Positions 8,148 through 17,655 of a DNA stretch of 64,000 bases are shown piece by piece. The DNA is from Tolypothrix sp. PCC 7910 (GTDB lineage Bacteria; Cyanobacteriota; Cyanobacteriia; Cyanobacteriales; Nostocaceae), in contig NZ_CP050440.1 in assembly GCF_011769525.1 (NCBI RefSeq), forward strand, positions 1,365,501 to 1,429,500, in the 5' to 3' direction. Position 1 is the first letter of the stretch. Every line of letters starts with the position of its first letter. A program made the position numbers and the translations under genes. The notes below the pieces were generated by a model. That model saw only the letters and a list, made by a program, of their open reading frames with translations, ran no database searches and was not told the origin of the DNA.

Positions 8148-9776
8148 TTATGGCTGATTGGGAATTTTGACTGCTCCAGTGGAACTAGCGGGTACAGTCC
8201 ACCAAGCAAGACCGTAAGATTGAGTAGGCTCGTTGACTTGTTGACGCATTTGGACGCGGATTTTGTAATTTCCATTCGCGGGAATAGGGCAGAAAATGTG
8301 TTCTACACTATCAACTTGGCTAGTAGATGAGCAAACAGTAGCCGCATCTTGATTTTGACCATCAGCTTTTACAAGATAAAGGTCAAGATTATTCAAACCG
8401 CGATCGCGGAAACTATCTCCGACATCATAAAGGTCATTTTTATTGCGATCGTTAAGCTCTACCAACCTGTCCCAAGTCAAGGTAATCGCTACAAAACTTC
8501 CTTGTTTTAAAGGTTTAGCTAGGGCATATTCTACAGGCGCAAGTGCATCGACTGTGCGGTAATCCCAACCAATAGCAGGTACAGGAGTTGATGGCTGCCA
8601 TTGACCTGCGCTAAATTGCTGATAAGCACGAAATGCATTTAAATGGCCTGTTCCCATTTGGGAATCTAAGGGAATTTTGGGGTCTTGATAAGCATCAGAA
8701 GCTAGCCAATCTTTATTTTGTTTATCAATGATTGTGCGCGTCATTCCCAACCGCAAACCATCACCACTATCTTGAATTTTGTCGGCGGAATTCATTAATA
8801 CAGCTTTCATCACCTGATGACGGCGAGAATCAATGCTCCAGTTAGGTTGTTTTTTTCGTAACTGGCGATCGCCAAATTCCTGCAATAAAGCAACGGTAGC
8901 CGTGACGTGAGGCGCTGCAAAGCTTGTCCCTGTAACCTTATTCAGTTTGCCATCAGGATTGAGCAGCGCAATATTACTACCAGGCGCAACTATGCTAATA
9001 GCACGCCGTTCACCAATATTAAATTCTTTACCTGCTAGCCTAGCTGTTGCTCCTTGGGTAGCACCAGCTAGATTGGAAACATCAACTTTATTAAAAATTC
9101 CTCCCCGTCGGGATGAAAAAGCCACGTTGATGGCATTAAAATTATCTGTAGGGATAGGAATCCCGCCTTTACCTTGGTTGCCTGCGATCGCATACACAAC
9201 ATCATGAACGCGACTAGACCAGTCAATACATAGCGTCAGTAAAGCATTGCCATCTAAAACAGCCTCTGGACGCGGATCGCGATTGAGCGGTTCGCCAAAG
9301 CTAAAATTAATCGCACGAACATCTCCACCATTTTGTAAGGCAATATGTTGTGCTGATATACATTCTTCCGGTTGACCCATATTTTTAGTTGAGCCCACAG
9401 CCGAAGAATAAAGTCGTGCTTGTGGCGCAACTCCCGGCCAAGCTTTATCTTTACTGACCATCACACCAGCAACATTATAAGCATGGGAGTCAACGCCACT
9501 ATTTGATTGAGCAGGGCCATTGCGTAAAAAAACTGCGGCTAGAGATATAGCACGATTTTTAGACACGGCTTTATCCCAACCAAACATTCCCGGTCGTCCG
9601 ATTTCCACCTGACCAATAGCGATTTTGCGTCCGCTCAAATTATAAGGAGCTTGGTGTAACCTTAAAGCATCAATACCATTGGTGCCAAAAGAAGTTTCAT
9701 AAACCGCAGCCACTACAGGCAAACTTAAACAAGAAGCACTTAATCCCCAAATTATCCAAGTTAGTTTTTTAGTCAT
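8148..9776 (-). CDS. Subtilisin-like (S8) serine protease, secreted
   Basis: A 542-residue protein with a signal peptide (LTWIIWGLSASCLSLPVVAA) and a subtilase domain. Around the expected catalytic residues one sees GQVEIG (about 55-60), GVDSHAYNVAG with His98, AIAGNQG with the oxyanion Asn200, and GTSFAAPHV with Ser285. The first motif normally carries Asp; here the equivalent residue appears to be Glu58. Some cyanobacterial S8 proteins share this form, so it is not proof of inactivity. The C-terminal 130 residues resemble a beta-sandwich of the P-domain type (LTWDRLVELND, YKIRVQMRQ). It should act outside the cytoplasmic membrane. The ATG at 9776 gives a complete signal peptide. Confidence 0.88.
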   Translation of the reverse strand: MTKKLTWIIWGLSASCLSLPVVAAVYETSFGTNGIDALRLHQAPYNLSGRKIAIGQVEIGRPGMFGWDKAVSKNRAISLAAVFLRNGPAQSNSGVDSHAYNVAGVMVSKDKAWPGVAPQARLYSSAVGSTKNMGQPEECISAQHIALQNGGDVRAINFSFGEPLNRDPRPEAVLDGNALLTLCIDWSSRVHDVVYAIAGNQGKGGIPIPTDNFNAINVAFSSRRGGIFNKVDVSNLAGATQGATARLAGKEFNIGERRAISIVAPGSNIALLNPDGKLNKVTGTSFAAPHVTATVALLQEFGDRQLRKKQPNWSIDSRRHQVMKAVLMNSADKIQDSGDGLRLGMTRTIIDKQNKDWLASDAYQDPKIPLDSQMGTGHLNAFRAYQQFSAGQWQPSTPVPAIGWDYRTVDALAPVEYALAKPLKQGSFVAITLTWDRLVELNDRNKNDLYDVGDSFRDRGLNNLDLYLVKADGQNQDAATVCSSTSQVDSVEHIFCPIPANGNYKIRVQMRQQVNEPTQSYGLAWWTVPASSTGAVKIPNQP

Positions 9777-9910
9777 TTGTTATTTGTCATTTGTCATTTG
9801 TCATTGGGTAATTGGTAATTGGTAATTGGAGTTGGGTATTTGGTATTGGTAATTTACCCTTATCTCCCTCATCCCCAGTCTCCATTCACCAGTCCCCAGT
9901 ATCCAGTCGC
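9777..9910. repeat. Short tandem repeats between the subtilase and rpe
   Basis: Runs of TTTGTCA, GGTAATT and CCAGTCCC-type heptamers and octamers, the short tandemly repeated sequences typical of Nostocales intergenic DNA. The open frame that runs through them into rpe is not coding. Confidence 0.7.
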
Positions 9911-10007
9911 CAGTCCCCAATCCCTAGCCCGGGATCAAATTTATGAGCGATCGCTCAATATTTTGTTACAATGCTTACAGACGAGGATGCTTGAAAACCC
10001 ACTAGCC

Positions 10008-10715
10008 ATGACCCAAAACCGATCTCAAAAGCCCATTGTTATTTCTCCATCTATCTTATCAGCCGATTTTAGCCGTCTTGGTGACGAAGTCCGTGCTGTA
10101 GATGCTGCTGGAGCTGATTGGATTCATGTTGATGTAATGGACGGTCGTTTTGTACCTAATATTACGATAGGCCCTCTGGTTGTGGAGGCGATTCGTCCGG
10201 TAACCACAAAGCCATTGGATGTCCATTTGATGATTGTGGAACCAGAAAAATATGTTGAAGGCTTTGTTAAAGCGGGTGCTGATATTATTTCAGTCCATGC
10301 TGAACACAATGCTTCACCACACCTACACCGTACTCTTGGACAAATTAAAGAACTCGGTAAACAAGCTGGAGTTGTACTCAATCCCTCCACACCTTTAGAA
10401 CTAATTGAATATGTACTAGACCTTTGTGATTTAGTACTAATTATGAGCGTCAACCCTGGTTTTGGCGGTCAAAGCTTTATCCCAACAGTAGTACCCAAAA
10501 TCCGCAAGCTGCGTCAAATGTGTGACGAACGCGGTCTTGATCCTTGGATTGAAGTTGACGGTGGACTGAAAGCCAATAATACTTGGCAAGTTTTAGAAGC
10601 TGGCGCTAATGCGATCGTTGCAGGTTCAGCTGTATTTAACGCTCCAGATTATGCTGAAGCAATTACAGCAATTCGTAATAGCAAACGACCCACACCAGAA
10701 TTAGCTAAAGTTTAA
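10008..10715 (+). CDS. rpe: Ribulose-phosphate 3-epimerase
   Basis: A 235-residue TIM-barrel enzyme that interconverts ribulose 5-phosphate and xylulose 5-phosphate in the Calvin cycle and pentose phosphate pathway. Motifs: [35 protein letters not shown] with metal and catalytic Asp/His, [26 protein letters not shown] and [10 protein letters not shown] with the second catalytic Asp. The ATG at 10008 is chosen because it gives the family's MTQN-type N-terminus and length. An upstream ATG at 9987 and the longer frame read through repeats. A strong terminator follows at 10752. Confidence 0.96.
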   Translation: MTQNRSQKPIVISPSILSADFSRLGDEVRAVDAAGADWIHVDVMDGRFVPNITIGPLVVEAIRPVTTKPLDVHLMIVEPEKYVEGFVKAGADIISVHAEHNASPHLHRTLGQIKELGKQAGVVLNPSTPLELIEYVLDLCDLVLIMSVNPGFGGQSFIPTVVPKIRKLRQMCDERGLDPWIEVDGGLKANNTWQVLEAGANAIVAGSAVFNAPDYAEAITAIRNSKRPTPELAKV

Positions 10716-10751
10716 TTCCTGAGAAGTTAAACATACTCGATCAATCAAAAC

Positions 10752-10780
10752 AAATAGGGTGGGCAATGCCCACCCTATTT
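10752..10780. terminator. Bidirectional terminator between rpe and the HpsJ-like gene
   Basis: Perfect 13-bp stem AAATAGGGTGGGC (10752-10764) and its complement (10768-10780) with loop AAT. T-rich sequence on both sides allows it to serve both convergent genes. Confidence 0.8.
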
Positions 10781-10814
10781 TATAGCTTAAGGCGTTGAAA
10801 ATTTTTAGTTTTAA

Positions 10815-11540
10815 CTACCTACTAATTCTTGCCCATTGAGTGGCTTTCCAAAAACTAAAAAATAAAGTTGCAGAAACCAAAGCGCCAAGATTCCATTTAA
10901 CAGAATTTTTGATTAAGGTGAGTCTTTGGGAAGATTCAGTAGCTTGTGCTTGAGCCTTAATTTGTGATTTTACCTTAGATACTTCTGATAAGATTTGGGT
11001 TTTTACTTCCTGAGGGTTTTTACCGTCTAATGCACGACCTTGTTCTCTTAAAATATTACCTATTTGTTCTGGGGTAGCTTGATTTAATCGCTGTTCTACC
11101 TGTTGCGCTTGGGTTAATTGTTGTTTAGATACATTACTAATTTGAGCTGAGCTCTGCTTACTCAGACGAACTGTATTACCAACTCCCAAAGGAATCATTA
11201 ACAAAAATACTACTGCTAATAATAAAGTCAACCAAGATATTAGCTTTAAACTTAGGAATTCCCATTTGCTACGAGAATGTAATTCTCCATAAAATACCAG
11301 CGCTAAACCAATTAAAGGTACAGGTACTCTTTCAACAAGCGATCCAAAGGTTTGAAATTCCCACGCAGGATTCATAAAATTTGGTGGGACAAACATCTCA
11401 ACTACATCGAATATTGCTAATAACAGCAGTCCATAGCCAAGCATACGTAAGATTTTCGTTGAGCCTGTTTGGCTAAAAGCAAACTCCTGTAGTTCTTGCA
11501 CCAATCCGGGAATGAATTTATCACTACTTGATTTCGTCAT
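10815..11540 (-). CDS. HpsJ-like membrane protein
   Basis: A 241-residue protein resembling HpsJ-family proteins linked to hormogonium polysaccharide production in filamentous cyanobacteria. It has membrane segments at about 32-50 (MLGYGLLLLAIFDVVEMF), 70-85 (PVPLIGLALVFYGEL) and 95-118 (LKLISWLTLLLAVVFLLMIPLGVG), then a long coiled-coil-like stretch rich in Gln, Lys and Ser (about 125-205) and a last hydrophobic helix near 215-230. The membrane pair plus coiled coil plus membrane helix is the family layout. No other hps gene is seen nearby, so the role is inferred from family resemblance only. Confidence 0.6.
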   Translation of the reverse strand: MTKSSSDKFIPGLVQELQEFAFSQTGSTKILRMLGYGLLLLAIFDVVEMFVPPNFMNPAWEFQTFGSLVERVPVPLIGLALVFYGELHSRSKWEFLSLKLISWLTLLLAVVFLLMIPLGVGNTVRLSKQSSAQISNVSKQQLTQAQQVEQRLNQATPEQIGNILREQGRALDGKNPQEVKTQILSEVSKVKSQIKAQAQATESSQRLTLIKNSVKWNLGALVSATLFFSFWKATQWARISR

Positions 11541-12574
11541 GTTCCTAGCACAATAAAAAAGAAAGATTTGAAATGAGGAAAATTCCAGGTTTGTAATATA
11601 AGGTTTTGCTATTACTATTACAAATAAAACCAGACGGCTTGTAAAACATTCTAGTTATAGAAGTTAGTAAATATATCCCTTTTTCATAAAACCTTAATGT
11701 AGTTCTCACCTTTATTTACTCCTAAAAAGGAGAAATTAATAGTCTGCATATCAACGTAAAACTATGTAATTGTAGTCTTCAAACCATGCAAAGGTGTGAA
11801 ATTGATCTTGAGACTGTTCTGATTTTGGCTTTTCTATAGTTGTAGTCAGCAAAACCTTGACTAAAACTAACAGGACTCCACCCAAGGTGAGAGCCAAAAT
11901 CATAATCCGCAGTTGTTTCCACAGATTCATTACCTTGAAAACTCCGCAACATCCTAAATTTGTTAATTTCTACTGTAGACGCAAGAAAAGGTAAAATGAC
12001 CCCAAAATCTGCACTGCGATCGCTACTAAGCAAAAAAGGTATAAAAGTTAATGGTAGTTATAACCCTGGTAAAGCCCTGACACAGAGTATTTTGTTAATT
12101 TTCACACAGCAATAGTTAACAACAAGTGAGGTAGCTCATCTTGGTTTATATTGTACTGTAGTTTTTATTTTCAGTAATTATCCTGAAATAACCGTAATTA
12201 TCATTACGTGCTAATTATTGATAATCAAGATTTTTATTTGATTTTAATCAAATCTTCACTTTAACTATGTTTTACGAATTTAATCAATTTTATACTAAAA
12301 CCTAGGTCATATATAGGTTATCAAAAAAAGTATGGTCTTTTTTCTTATAAAGTTTGTGTAAATTTATGCTTGCACATGTAATACCAGAGTATAATTTTAC
12401 ACAATTCATTAATCTACTCTTGATTGCTATGAGTTTTGAAGGCAATCCTATCTGCCAGTAAAAAGTGCATGGGAGTGGATTTAAAACTTAATTATTAAGT
12501 CCCCAACACCCAGCACATACTTTTATCTGTAAGCAACTATCAACTATATAGTGTTGCCGTCTTTAACTTATACT
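11541..12574. other. Gene-poor 1-kb region
   Basis: AT-rich. A minus-strand frame at 11779-12033 has no recognisable protein character and no good ribosome site, so I do not call it. No RNA gene is recognised. Confidence 0.4.
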
Positions 12575-13519
12575 TTAGCTAGCTGTAGCTTTTTGTTGCT
12601 GCTTTTGTTTGCGACGTAAAGTCACACCGAAACCTGCTGCCGTTAATGTACCTATAATAGTTAAAGGTTCAGGAACATCATCAGGAGGAGGTACGATGAT
12701 CACACCATTCCTGGCTGTAAATACATATCGACCATCCACATTGCTATTGAGTCTGTTATAAATTAGTCCAGTTGTTAAATTGGCATCTAGAAAAGCACCA
12801 TTAACTGCTGAACCAGGTAACTCAAAGAATGTCCCTGATAGACCAGTAGCATTGGAGTAACCCACACGTGCAGAATCACCACCTAAACCACCACTACCTC
12901 CACTAGCCGTTCCAGTCTCCCACTGAATTTTGTCGTAATTGAATTCAATGTCAAAGTTGCCGGTTCCTGTGTCACCACGATCAACTAGTACTAGCTGAAA
13001 GCTGTTGAGCTTGTCTGCACCGCCAGAAAAATAGCCAACGTCAATCCAGTTAACACCAAAGGCATTACGACCGTCTAGAATCTCTGTTCCATAGGTCACC
13101 TCACGTGAAATCGGGTTACGAGTGTCCACATCAGCAAAGAAGGGAGCAATAATTTGCCGATTCGTAGTAGTAAGATTAAATGGTGTGTATGTTGGCAAAG
13201 TGCTATCAAAAGTAACGTTGCCATTGTTATTGACGTACAGCTGGTTGAAAATTTGACCAAAGAAATTGGTTGTGAAGCCGATATTAACTAAGCCTGTAGA
13301 GCCATCATCATTACGTGACAATGTATTGGTGGTAAACCCTGCTCTAACAGCCGCTGCGTTAGCCGCTTGAGTTGTAGCAATACTAAGAACAGTGACTGTT
13401 ACTAAACCAAGACAAGTTGTGCGTAGGCAACTTGGACTTAGTTTATGGCTTCCTTTCGCAATATATTTTGCTCCAGTATATGCCTTTCGTAACTTCCGTC
13501 TTAGCTGTAATCTACTCAT
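12575..13519 (-). CDS. PEP-CTERM exported protein with nidogen-like domain
   Basis: A 314-residue exported protein. A long basic N-terminus leads to a hydrophobic signal segment (CLGLVTVTVLSIATTQAANA). The central domain (about 60-230) matches the nidogen/NIDO pattern: NNNGNVTFDSTLPTYTPF, IIAPFFADVDTR, FGVNWIDVGYF, FQLVLVDRG and FDIEFNYDKIQWE. The end is a PEP-CTERM sorting signal (VPEPLTIIGTLTAAGFGV then RRKQKQQQ), recognised by exosortase for anchoring to the envelope or matrix. The ATG at 13519 follows GGAG by 9 nt. The 24 nt lying 26-49 nt upstream of the start are repeated exactly in front of the second PEP-CTERM gene at 15456. Confidence 0.88.
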   Translation of the reverse strand: MSRLQLRRKLRKAYTGAKYIAKGSHKLSPSCLRTTCLGLVTVTVLSIATTQAANAAAVRAGFTTNTLSRNDDGSTGLVNIGFTTNFFGQIFNQLYVNNNGNVTFDSTLPTYTPFNLTTTNRQIIAPFFADVDTRNPISREVTYGTEILDGRNAFGVNWIDVGYFSGGADKLNSFQLVLVDRGDTGTGNFDIEFNYDKIQWETGTASGGSGGLGGDSARVGYSNATGLSGTFFELPGSAVNGAFLDANLTTGLIYNRLNSNVDGRYVFTARNGVIIVPPPDDVPEPLTIIGTLTAAGFGVTLRRKQKQQQKATAS

Positions 13520-13544
13520 ACAAATTGCTCCATCTATCTAATAA

Positions 13545-13568
13545 AAAGGTTGATGGTAGATGTACCCA
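13545..13568 (-). promoter_or_regulatory. Leader motif, copy 1
   Basis: A 24-nt sequence (plus strand AAAGGTTGATGG then TAGATGTACCCA) located 26-49 nt before the start codon. It is identical to 15480-15503 upstream of the second PEP-CTERM gene at nearly the same distance. It could be a shared promoter part, a 5' UTR element, or a leftover of duplication. Confidence 0.55.
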
Positions 13569-14116
13569 GCTGTGAAGTTCGCCATATAACTCCAAAGTCA
13601 TCGCACGGCAAAACCCCTATCAACGATTAGTAGTCAATTAGTTACAAAAACAACTACCGTTGAAAATAAATTGTGATTTGAATCTCGCTTTCTTCTGCTT
13701 GTTTTTACTAAGCAGGCTCGTTATTTTTATATCATGTCTATTGGCTGTTACTTACCAATAAATACTTATCTTATGTTCATGAAAGCTTTAAAATATTTTC
13801 TACATTTAATCTAGTTGTCAATGATACTGGAAGCTATACATATCAGCTATTTTCGTTGCTTGTATTCAATATTTTATATCTTTACATGGAAAACATAAGT
13901 AAATTTACCCTAGTAAATAAAATATTATTGTATAGTGCATTGCTTACCTGACTTGCTATAAATTTAACGTCAGTTCGGTTTAAGGGGGTTTATTTAACGT
14001 TAAAAGCCTGAAACAGCGCAGGCACGTTGACAGATCCTAGAATTAAGCAACGGTGTAATGAGGGTTTTAGCTTATCCCGACCTCAGGTTATAAATTTAAT
14101 CACAAACATCAAAAAA
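13569..14116. other. Intergenic region upstream of the first PEP-CTERM gene
   Basis: AT-rich. No gene is supported. It should hold the promoter of the PEP-CTERM gene. Confidence 0.35.
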
Positions 14117-14136
14117 AGGTGGGTAATAACCCACCT
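14117..14136 (-). terminator. Hairpin downstream of the decayed gene copy
   Basis: Stem AGGTGGGT (14117-14124) and ACCCACCT (14129-14136) next to an A-run that reads as U-run on the minus strand. A near-identical hairpin follows the intact paralogue at 16073. Confidence 0.65.
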
Positions 14137-14186
14137 CGTTCTAAAATATGTATATATTGATGACGTAATAAATTACTAAGTAGTCG

Positions 14187-14640
14187 TCATAAACTGCGTA
14201 CACCAGGACGGATGAAAATGAGATAATTGAAGATGCATGGAGTTTCACAAAGGTCGTGTCCACCTGGTGCGTAAAAGCCTGTTAAGTAGTTACTTATGTC
14301 TACTAAGCCACTTGGCTGCGGTAATACCAAATAATACCTGCAACACTGGATTACGAAGAACGTAATAATACTTGGTTGCTCTACCAATATCTAACGGAAA
14401 ATACTGGGGTGGTTGTGATAGACAAAAGATGCAAGTTTGCTGACATCATCAACGCTCATGCGACTAGCATGATGAGTAGAAAGGCCTAATTGTTTCTCTA
14501 GATGACGTTTATCTAGTCCTCTTTCCTTAAGATGTTTGAAAAAGGCTCTTGCTACATCATCTCTTTCATTGCGTTTAATTTAGGCGATCGCCTGGATATG
14601 TTCAGCCAAAAGTCGCTTTTCTTCTTCTGTCATAATAGCT
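14187..14640 (-). pseudogene. Decayed copy of the 173-residue gene at 16134
   Basis: The minus strand here aligns closely with the 3' two thirds of the gene at 16134-16655. Shared tracts include the stretch encoding FFKHLKERGL, the HHAS.MS segment and the C-terminal GI.AAKWL.RHK. The copy has an in-frame stop near 14580 (TTTAATTTAGGCG where the intact gene reads TTTAATTTGCGCG), frameshifts around 14390, and no 5' end. It is a pseudogene of a tandem duplication. Boundaries are approximate. Confidence 0.75.
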
Positions 14641-14790
14641 CCTCTGGCTGAGGATCTCATTTACTTCTTTTGCTCCGCGTCTATATCGGCGTTTAATTTC
14701 ATCAAATCTAATGCCTCATTTTAGTCGTGTCAGTCCTCTACAGGAATTTCAAAATCAAATATGAGTCCTATATTAGTTGCAATGTTTAGC

Positions 14791-15456
14791 TTAAACCTGA
14801 GCCTTAGCTTTTCCTTGCTGCTTTTGTTGGCGACGTAAAGTCACGCCGAAACCAGCTGCTGTCAATGTACCCAATATGGTTAAAGGTTCGGGAACAGATT
14901 CAGAGTTATTATAGGTAAAGTTATCAAGCACAAAATGCTTACCATAACGGCCATAACCTGCATTGACACCATCGAAAGAAGTAAATTTTAGTTGATCAAT
15001 GCCAAGGAAGTTGAAATTAAATAATGTAGGAGAGGTAGACAATACATTTATAGTTTGTGAATACTTTTTGTTCCCGTTGAAGAAACCCTCTACAAGAATA
15101 TTTAGTCCATTATTCCAAGCGCCTGTAAGATAAGCACTGTTGAAATCAAACTGACCAGAATTAATGCTTACATAAGCAGGCTTTCCAGATGAATTAAATG
15201 CGACGTTTGGATTTGAAACTGTTCCATTCTTATAGCCTGACGGGTTATCATAATTAGCACTATTTAAATATGCAAAATTATTCCAGTTAAATCCTTTATA
15301 TCCATTTTGTATCCAGTCTATATCCCCAGGCAGATCATCAAAATCTATAACTACTGCTTGCGCTTTTCCTATGCTTACTATTCCTGCGATCGCAGCAGTT
15401 AAAACTGTTAAGGTACTAACCCGTGTTAAGTTCTTTTTGATTGCATATCTAGTCAT
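14791..15456 (-). CDS. PEP-CTERM exported protein
   Basis: A 221-residue exported protein. The start is placed at the ATG at 15456 (MTRYAIKKNLTRVSTLTVL), preceded by GGGAG at good spacing; the frame extends 18 codons further upstream, but that part is leader. Signal segment: LTVLTAAIAGIVSIGKAQA. The middle part is rich in Asn, Gly and aromatic residues (DDLPGDIDWIQNGYKGFNWNNF, FNFLGIDQLKF, FVLDNFTY), a beta-rich pattern of adhesin-like or carbohydrate-binding PEP-CTERM proteins. The sorting signal VPEPLTILGTLTAAGFGV then RRQQKQQ is nearly identical to that of the protein at 12575, so the two ends share ancestry although the bodies differ. Confidence 0.85.
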   Translation of the reverse strand: MTRYAIKKNLTRVSTLTVLTAAIAGIVSIGKAQAVVIDFDDLPGDIDWIQNGYKGFNWNNFAYLNSANYDNPSGYKNGTVSNPNVAFNSSGKPAYVSINSGQFDFNSAYLTGAWNNGLNILVEGFFNGNKKYSQTINVLSTSPTLFNFNFLGIDQLKFTSFDGVNAGYGRYGKHFVLDNFTYNNSESVPEPLTILGTLTAAGFGVTLRRQQKQQGKAKAQV

Positions 15457-15479
15457 AAAGCTAACTCCCATTAACAGAT

Positions 15480-15503
15480 AAAGGTTGATGGTAGATGTAC
15501 CCA
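15480..15503 (-). promoter_or_regulatory. Leader motif, copy 2
   Basis: Identical over 24 nt to 13545-13568 and located 24-47 nt upstream of the start at 15456. Confidence 0.55.
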
Positions 15504-16072
15504 CAAGCAAAATTAGCTACCATTAACTTCGGTTCTTTTGTCAACGATAAGTAGCCTAATTAGGCTATAAATACAACCAGGGTTGAAGATAGCGCTATTG
15601 TTGAATTTCGATGTCGTCTGCTTTTTAGTCAAAATAAGCGGACTGATTTTTTTATTATTGTATAAATTTTAAATTACTTAAAAGTAATTACTTATGTTTA
15701 CAAAAACTTTAAAATACATTTTTATACTTTACTTAATCTTAATATGAACCAAAGCTATACAGGTAAAGTACTTTCATATTTAACATTGAGTATTTTAGGT
15801 GTCAGTATATAAATTATTGATGAATTTACTCTAGGTAATGAATAAAATAGTTCTATATGCAAGGTATGATTTTGCTCTTAAAATCCTAAATTCGCTAATG
15901 CTCGTCTAAGCGGTAAACAGTCAGGACTGTTTACCAGCGTTCTCGTAGGGTAGTGGGTATACAATTTTGGACTGTGAAATATTGATGAACTGAGCTTTTG
16001 AGCGCTCCATATGTCGCAATCATTTTTCAAATTTCTAGGAATACCAGAAAATCAGCCTAGAATGAGCAAAAA
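15504..16072. other. Intergenic region upstream of the second PEP-CTERM gene
   Basis: AT-rich. No gene or RNA is supported. Confidence 0.35.
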
Positions 16073-16092
16073 AGGTGGGTTTTGTCCCACCT
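16073..16092 (-). terminator. Terminator of the 173-residue gene
   Basis: Stem AGGTGGG (16073-16079) and CCCACCT (16086-16092), with an A-run on the plus-strand left side that reads as U-run on the minus strand. It lies 41 bp after the stop codon. Confidence 0.7.
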
Positions 16093-16133
16093 AATTCTGA
16101 CTATGTACTGATATTCAATTGAGAATAAAGTAC

Positions 16134-16655
16134 TTACTTATGTCTACCTAGCCACTTAGCTGCGGCAATACCGATAATACCTGCAACAACAGGATTACTG
16201 AGAAACTTAATAATTCCAGGTTGCTCTGCCAATACCTCACGGAAAATATCCGGGTGATTGTGATAGGCAAAGGATGCAAGCTTACTAACATCATCAGCGC
16301 TCATCCGGCTGGCATGATGAGTAGAAAGACCCAGTTGTTGTTCTAGATGGCGGTCATCTAGTCCTCTTTCCTTGAGATGCTTGAAAAAGGCTCTGGCTAC
16401 ATCATCTCTTTCATTGGGTTTAATTTGCGCGATCGCCTGTTGTAATTCCGGCTCCATTTGGCTAGCAGGAATTTTGTCTGGATGTAAAGACCGACCAAAT
16501 AATTGACGACGCTGATCTGTGGTGGTGCGTTGAGCAAAATCGTCAAAGTTTTCGTACTCGGTCGTTGAATCGCTTTTGACATCATCTAAAGATTCGACAT
16601 TTCCCTTCGCCAAATCTTTCATGATTTCACGTCTGTACTGTTCGCTGCTGGTCAC
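16134..16655 (-). CDS. Conserved hypothetical protein
   Basis: A 173-residue protein starting at a GTG (16655) with GGAG about 10 nt upstream. The N-terminal two thirds are charged and mostly helical (EQYRREIMKDLAKGN, PDKIPASQMEPELQQAIAQIKPNERDDVARAFFKHLKERGL), followed by a His-rich segment (LSTHHASRMSADDVSKLASFAYHNHPDIF). The C-terminus is a short hydrophobic helix VVAGIIGIAAAKWLGRHK that could insert in a membrane. I do not know its function. A decayed copy lies at 14187-14640, each copy followed by the same kind of hairpin and preceded or followed by a PEP-CTERM gene. Confidence 0.7.
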   Translation of the reverse strand: MTSSEQYRREIMKDLAKGNVESLDDVKSDSTTEYENFDDFAQRTTTDQRRQLFGRSLHPDKIPASQMEPELQQAIAQIKPNERDDVARAFFKHLKERGLDDRHLEQQLGLSTHHASRMSADDVSKLASFAYHNHPDIFREVLAEQPGIIKFLSNPVVAGIIGIAAAKWLGRHK

Positions 16656-16766
16656 TTTGGTTTTCTCCTTTTTCCGGTCTATTATTTAATCCCCTAAAAT
16701 TCTGATAAATTTTAGCTGTTTGCAGGGATTAAGCTGGCTTTAGGCTGTTATTACTAATTCAGCTAT

Positions 16767-17207
16767 TTAGGTGTACTGAACTTGGCTAGTTTGAGTGTCG
16801 TACTTAGCAGTTACAATCAGTTTTTTATCGGGAGCATAAATCAAAACTGTTAAGTCTTGATTGGGGAAATTCTTACGAAAGCCTTGTACTAAAGATTTTG
16901 CTAAAGGTCGCACATCATTAGGACGCACTTCTGAGGAAATAACAACACCTAGTTTGTTGTTATCGCGTACATAGGCATCTTTAATTAATCCCTGAGATGT
17001 TTGTACTACCCAGTTGCCAAAACTTTGTCCTGAAGGAGTATTGCCACGCTCTAATTGTGCATAAGCTACATCACGACCTATGGCGGGGGCGCTGGTTGGG
17101 CGGTCAAGTTGAGCAACGTTACTACCACCACAGGCAGTAGTGATTGTCAGAACTAAAATCAAGATACCAGTCATCAAGATTTTGCGGCTCTGCTGGAGCA
17201 GAATCAT
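16767..17207 (-). CDS. Putative lipoprotein
   Basis: A 146-residue protein with a lipoprotein signal: basic N-terminus, hydrophobic core ILILVLTITTA and lipobox with Cys about 26 (TTACGGSN). The mature part is a small soluble domain ending in FPNQDLTVLIYAPDKKLIVTAKYD, a beta pattern seen in uncharacterised cyanobacterial lipoproteins. ATG at 17207 with an AGGAGG-like site upstream. It has no operon partner. Confidence 0.7.
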   Translation of the reverse strand: MILLQQSRKILMTGILILVLTITTACGGSNVAQLDRPTSAPAIGRDVAYAQLERGNTPSGQSFGNWVVQTSQGLIKDAYVRDNNKLGVVISSEVRPNDVRPLAKSLVQGFRKNFPNQDLTVLIYAPDKKLIVTAKYDTQTSQVQYT

Positions 17208-17472
17208 GTGTTTACCTCCTAAAAAATATTACAGATTCCTTGAAATCCAGCAGTTTATTATGCTGAATTGATAATTTTTATCAGCCTATCTTTAAAAATA
17301 TTTTCAATATTAAAATGCTCAAGATTTCGCGCAAGATAGGCTATAACACCCCTACTATTTCCATTTATAGAGATAGTAGAGGTATTAAGAGATTGATAAC
17401 TAACCTTGATTTTTGCAAAAGTTATATAGATTTATCTTCTACTCCCTATAACTAATGCAAAAATTATTAGCT

Positions 17473-17655
17473 CTAGTCAAGCTTTTTCTTGACGTTGTCT
17501 TTTACATCTTCGATGCCATGACGAACTTCACTTTCAGCTTGTTTAGCTTTGCCTTCAGCCTTATCTTCTGGGTCTCCAGTAACGTTGCCTAAAGCTTCTT
17601 GGGCTTTACCTTCAATATTTTTACCTGCAGCTTTTGCACGATCCTCTATACTCAT
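17473..17655 (-). CDS. CsbD family stress protein
   Basis: A 60-residue hydrophilic protein of the CsbD family: MSIEDRAKAAGKNIEGKAQEALGN, then GDPEDKAEGKAKQAESEVRHGIEDVKDNVKKKLD. Such proteins are small, charged, repeat-like helices induced by general stress; the biochemical role is unknown. AAGGAG precedes the ATG at 17655 by 6-7 nt. Confidence 0.88.
   Translation of the reverse strand: MSIEDRAKAAGKNIEGKAQEALGNVTGDPEDKAEGKAKQAESEVRHGIEDVKDNVKKKLD

Noticed and set aside
9819-10007. N-terminal extension of rpe
   Set aside because: The extra codons read through short tandem repeats and are absent from the family.
11779-12033. 84-codon minus-strand frame
   Set aside because: No protein-like pattern, no ribosome site, isolated in AT-rich DNA.
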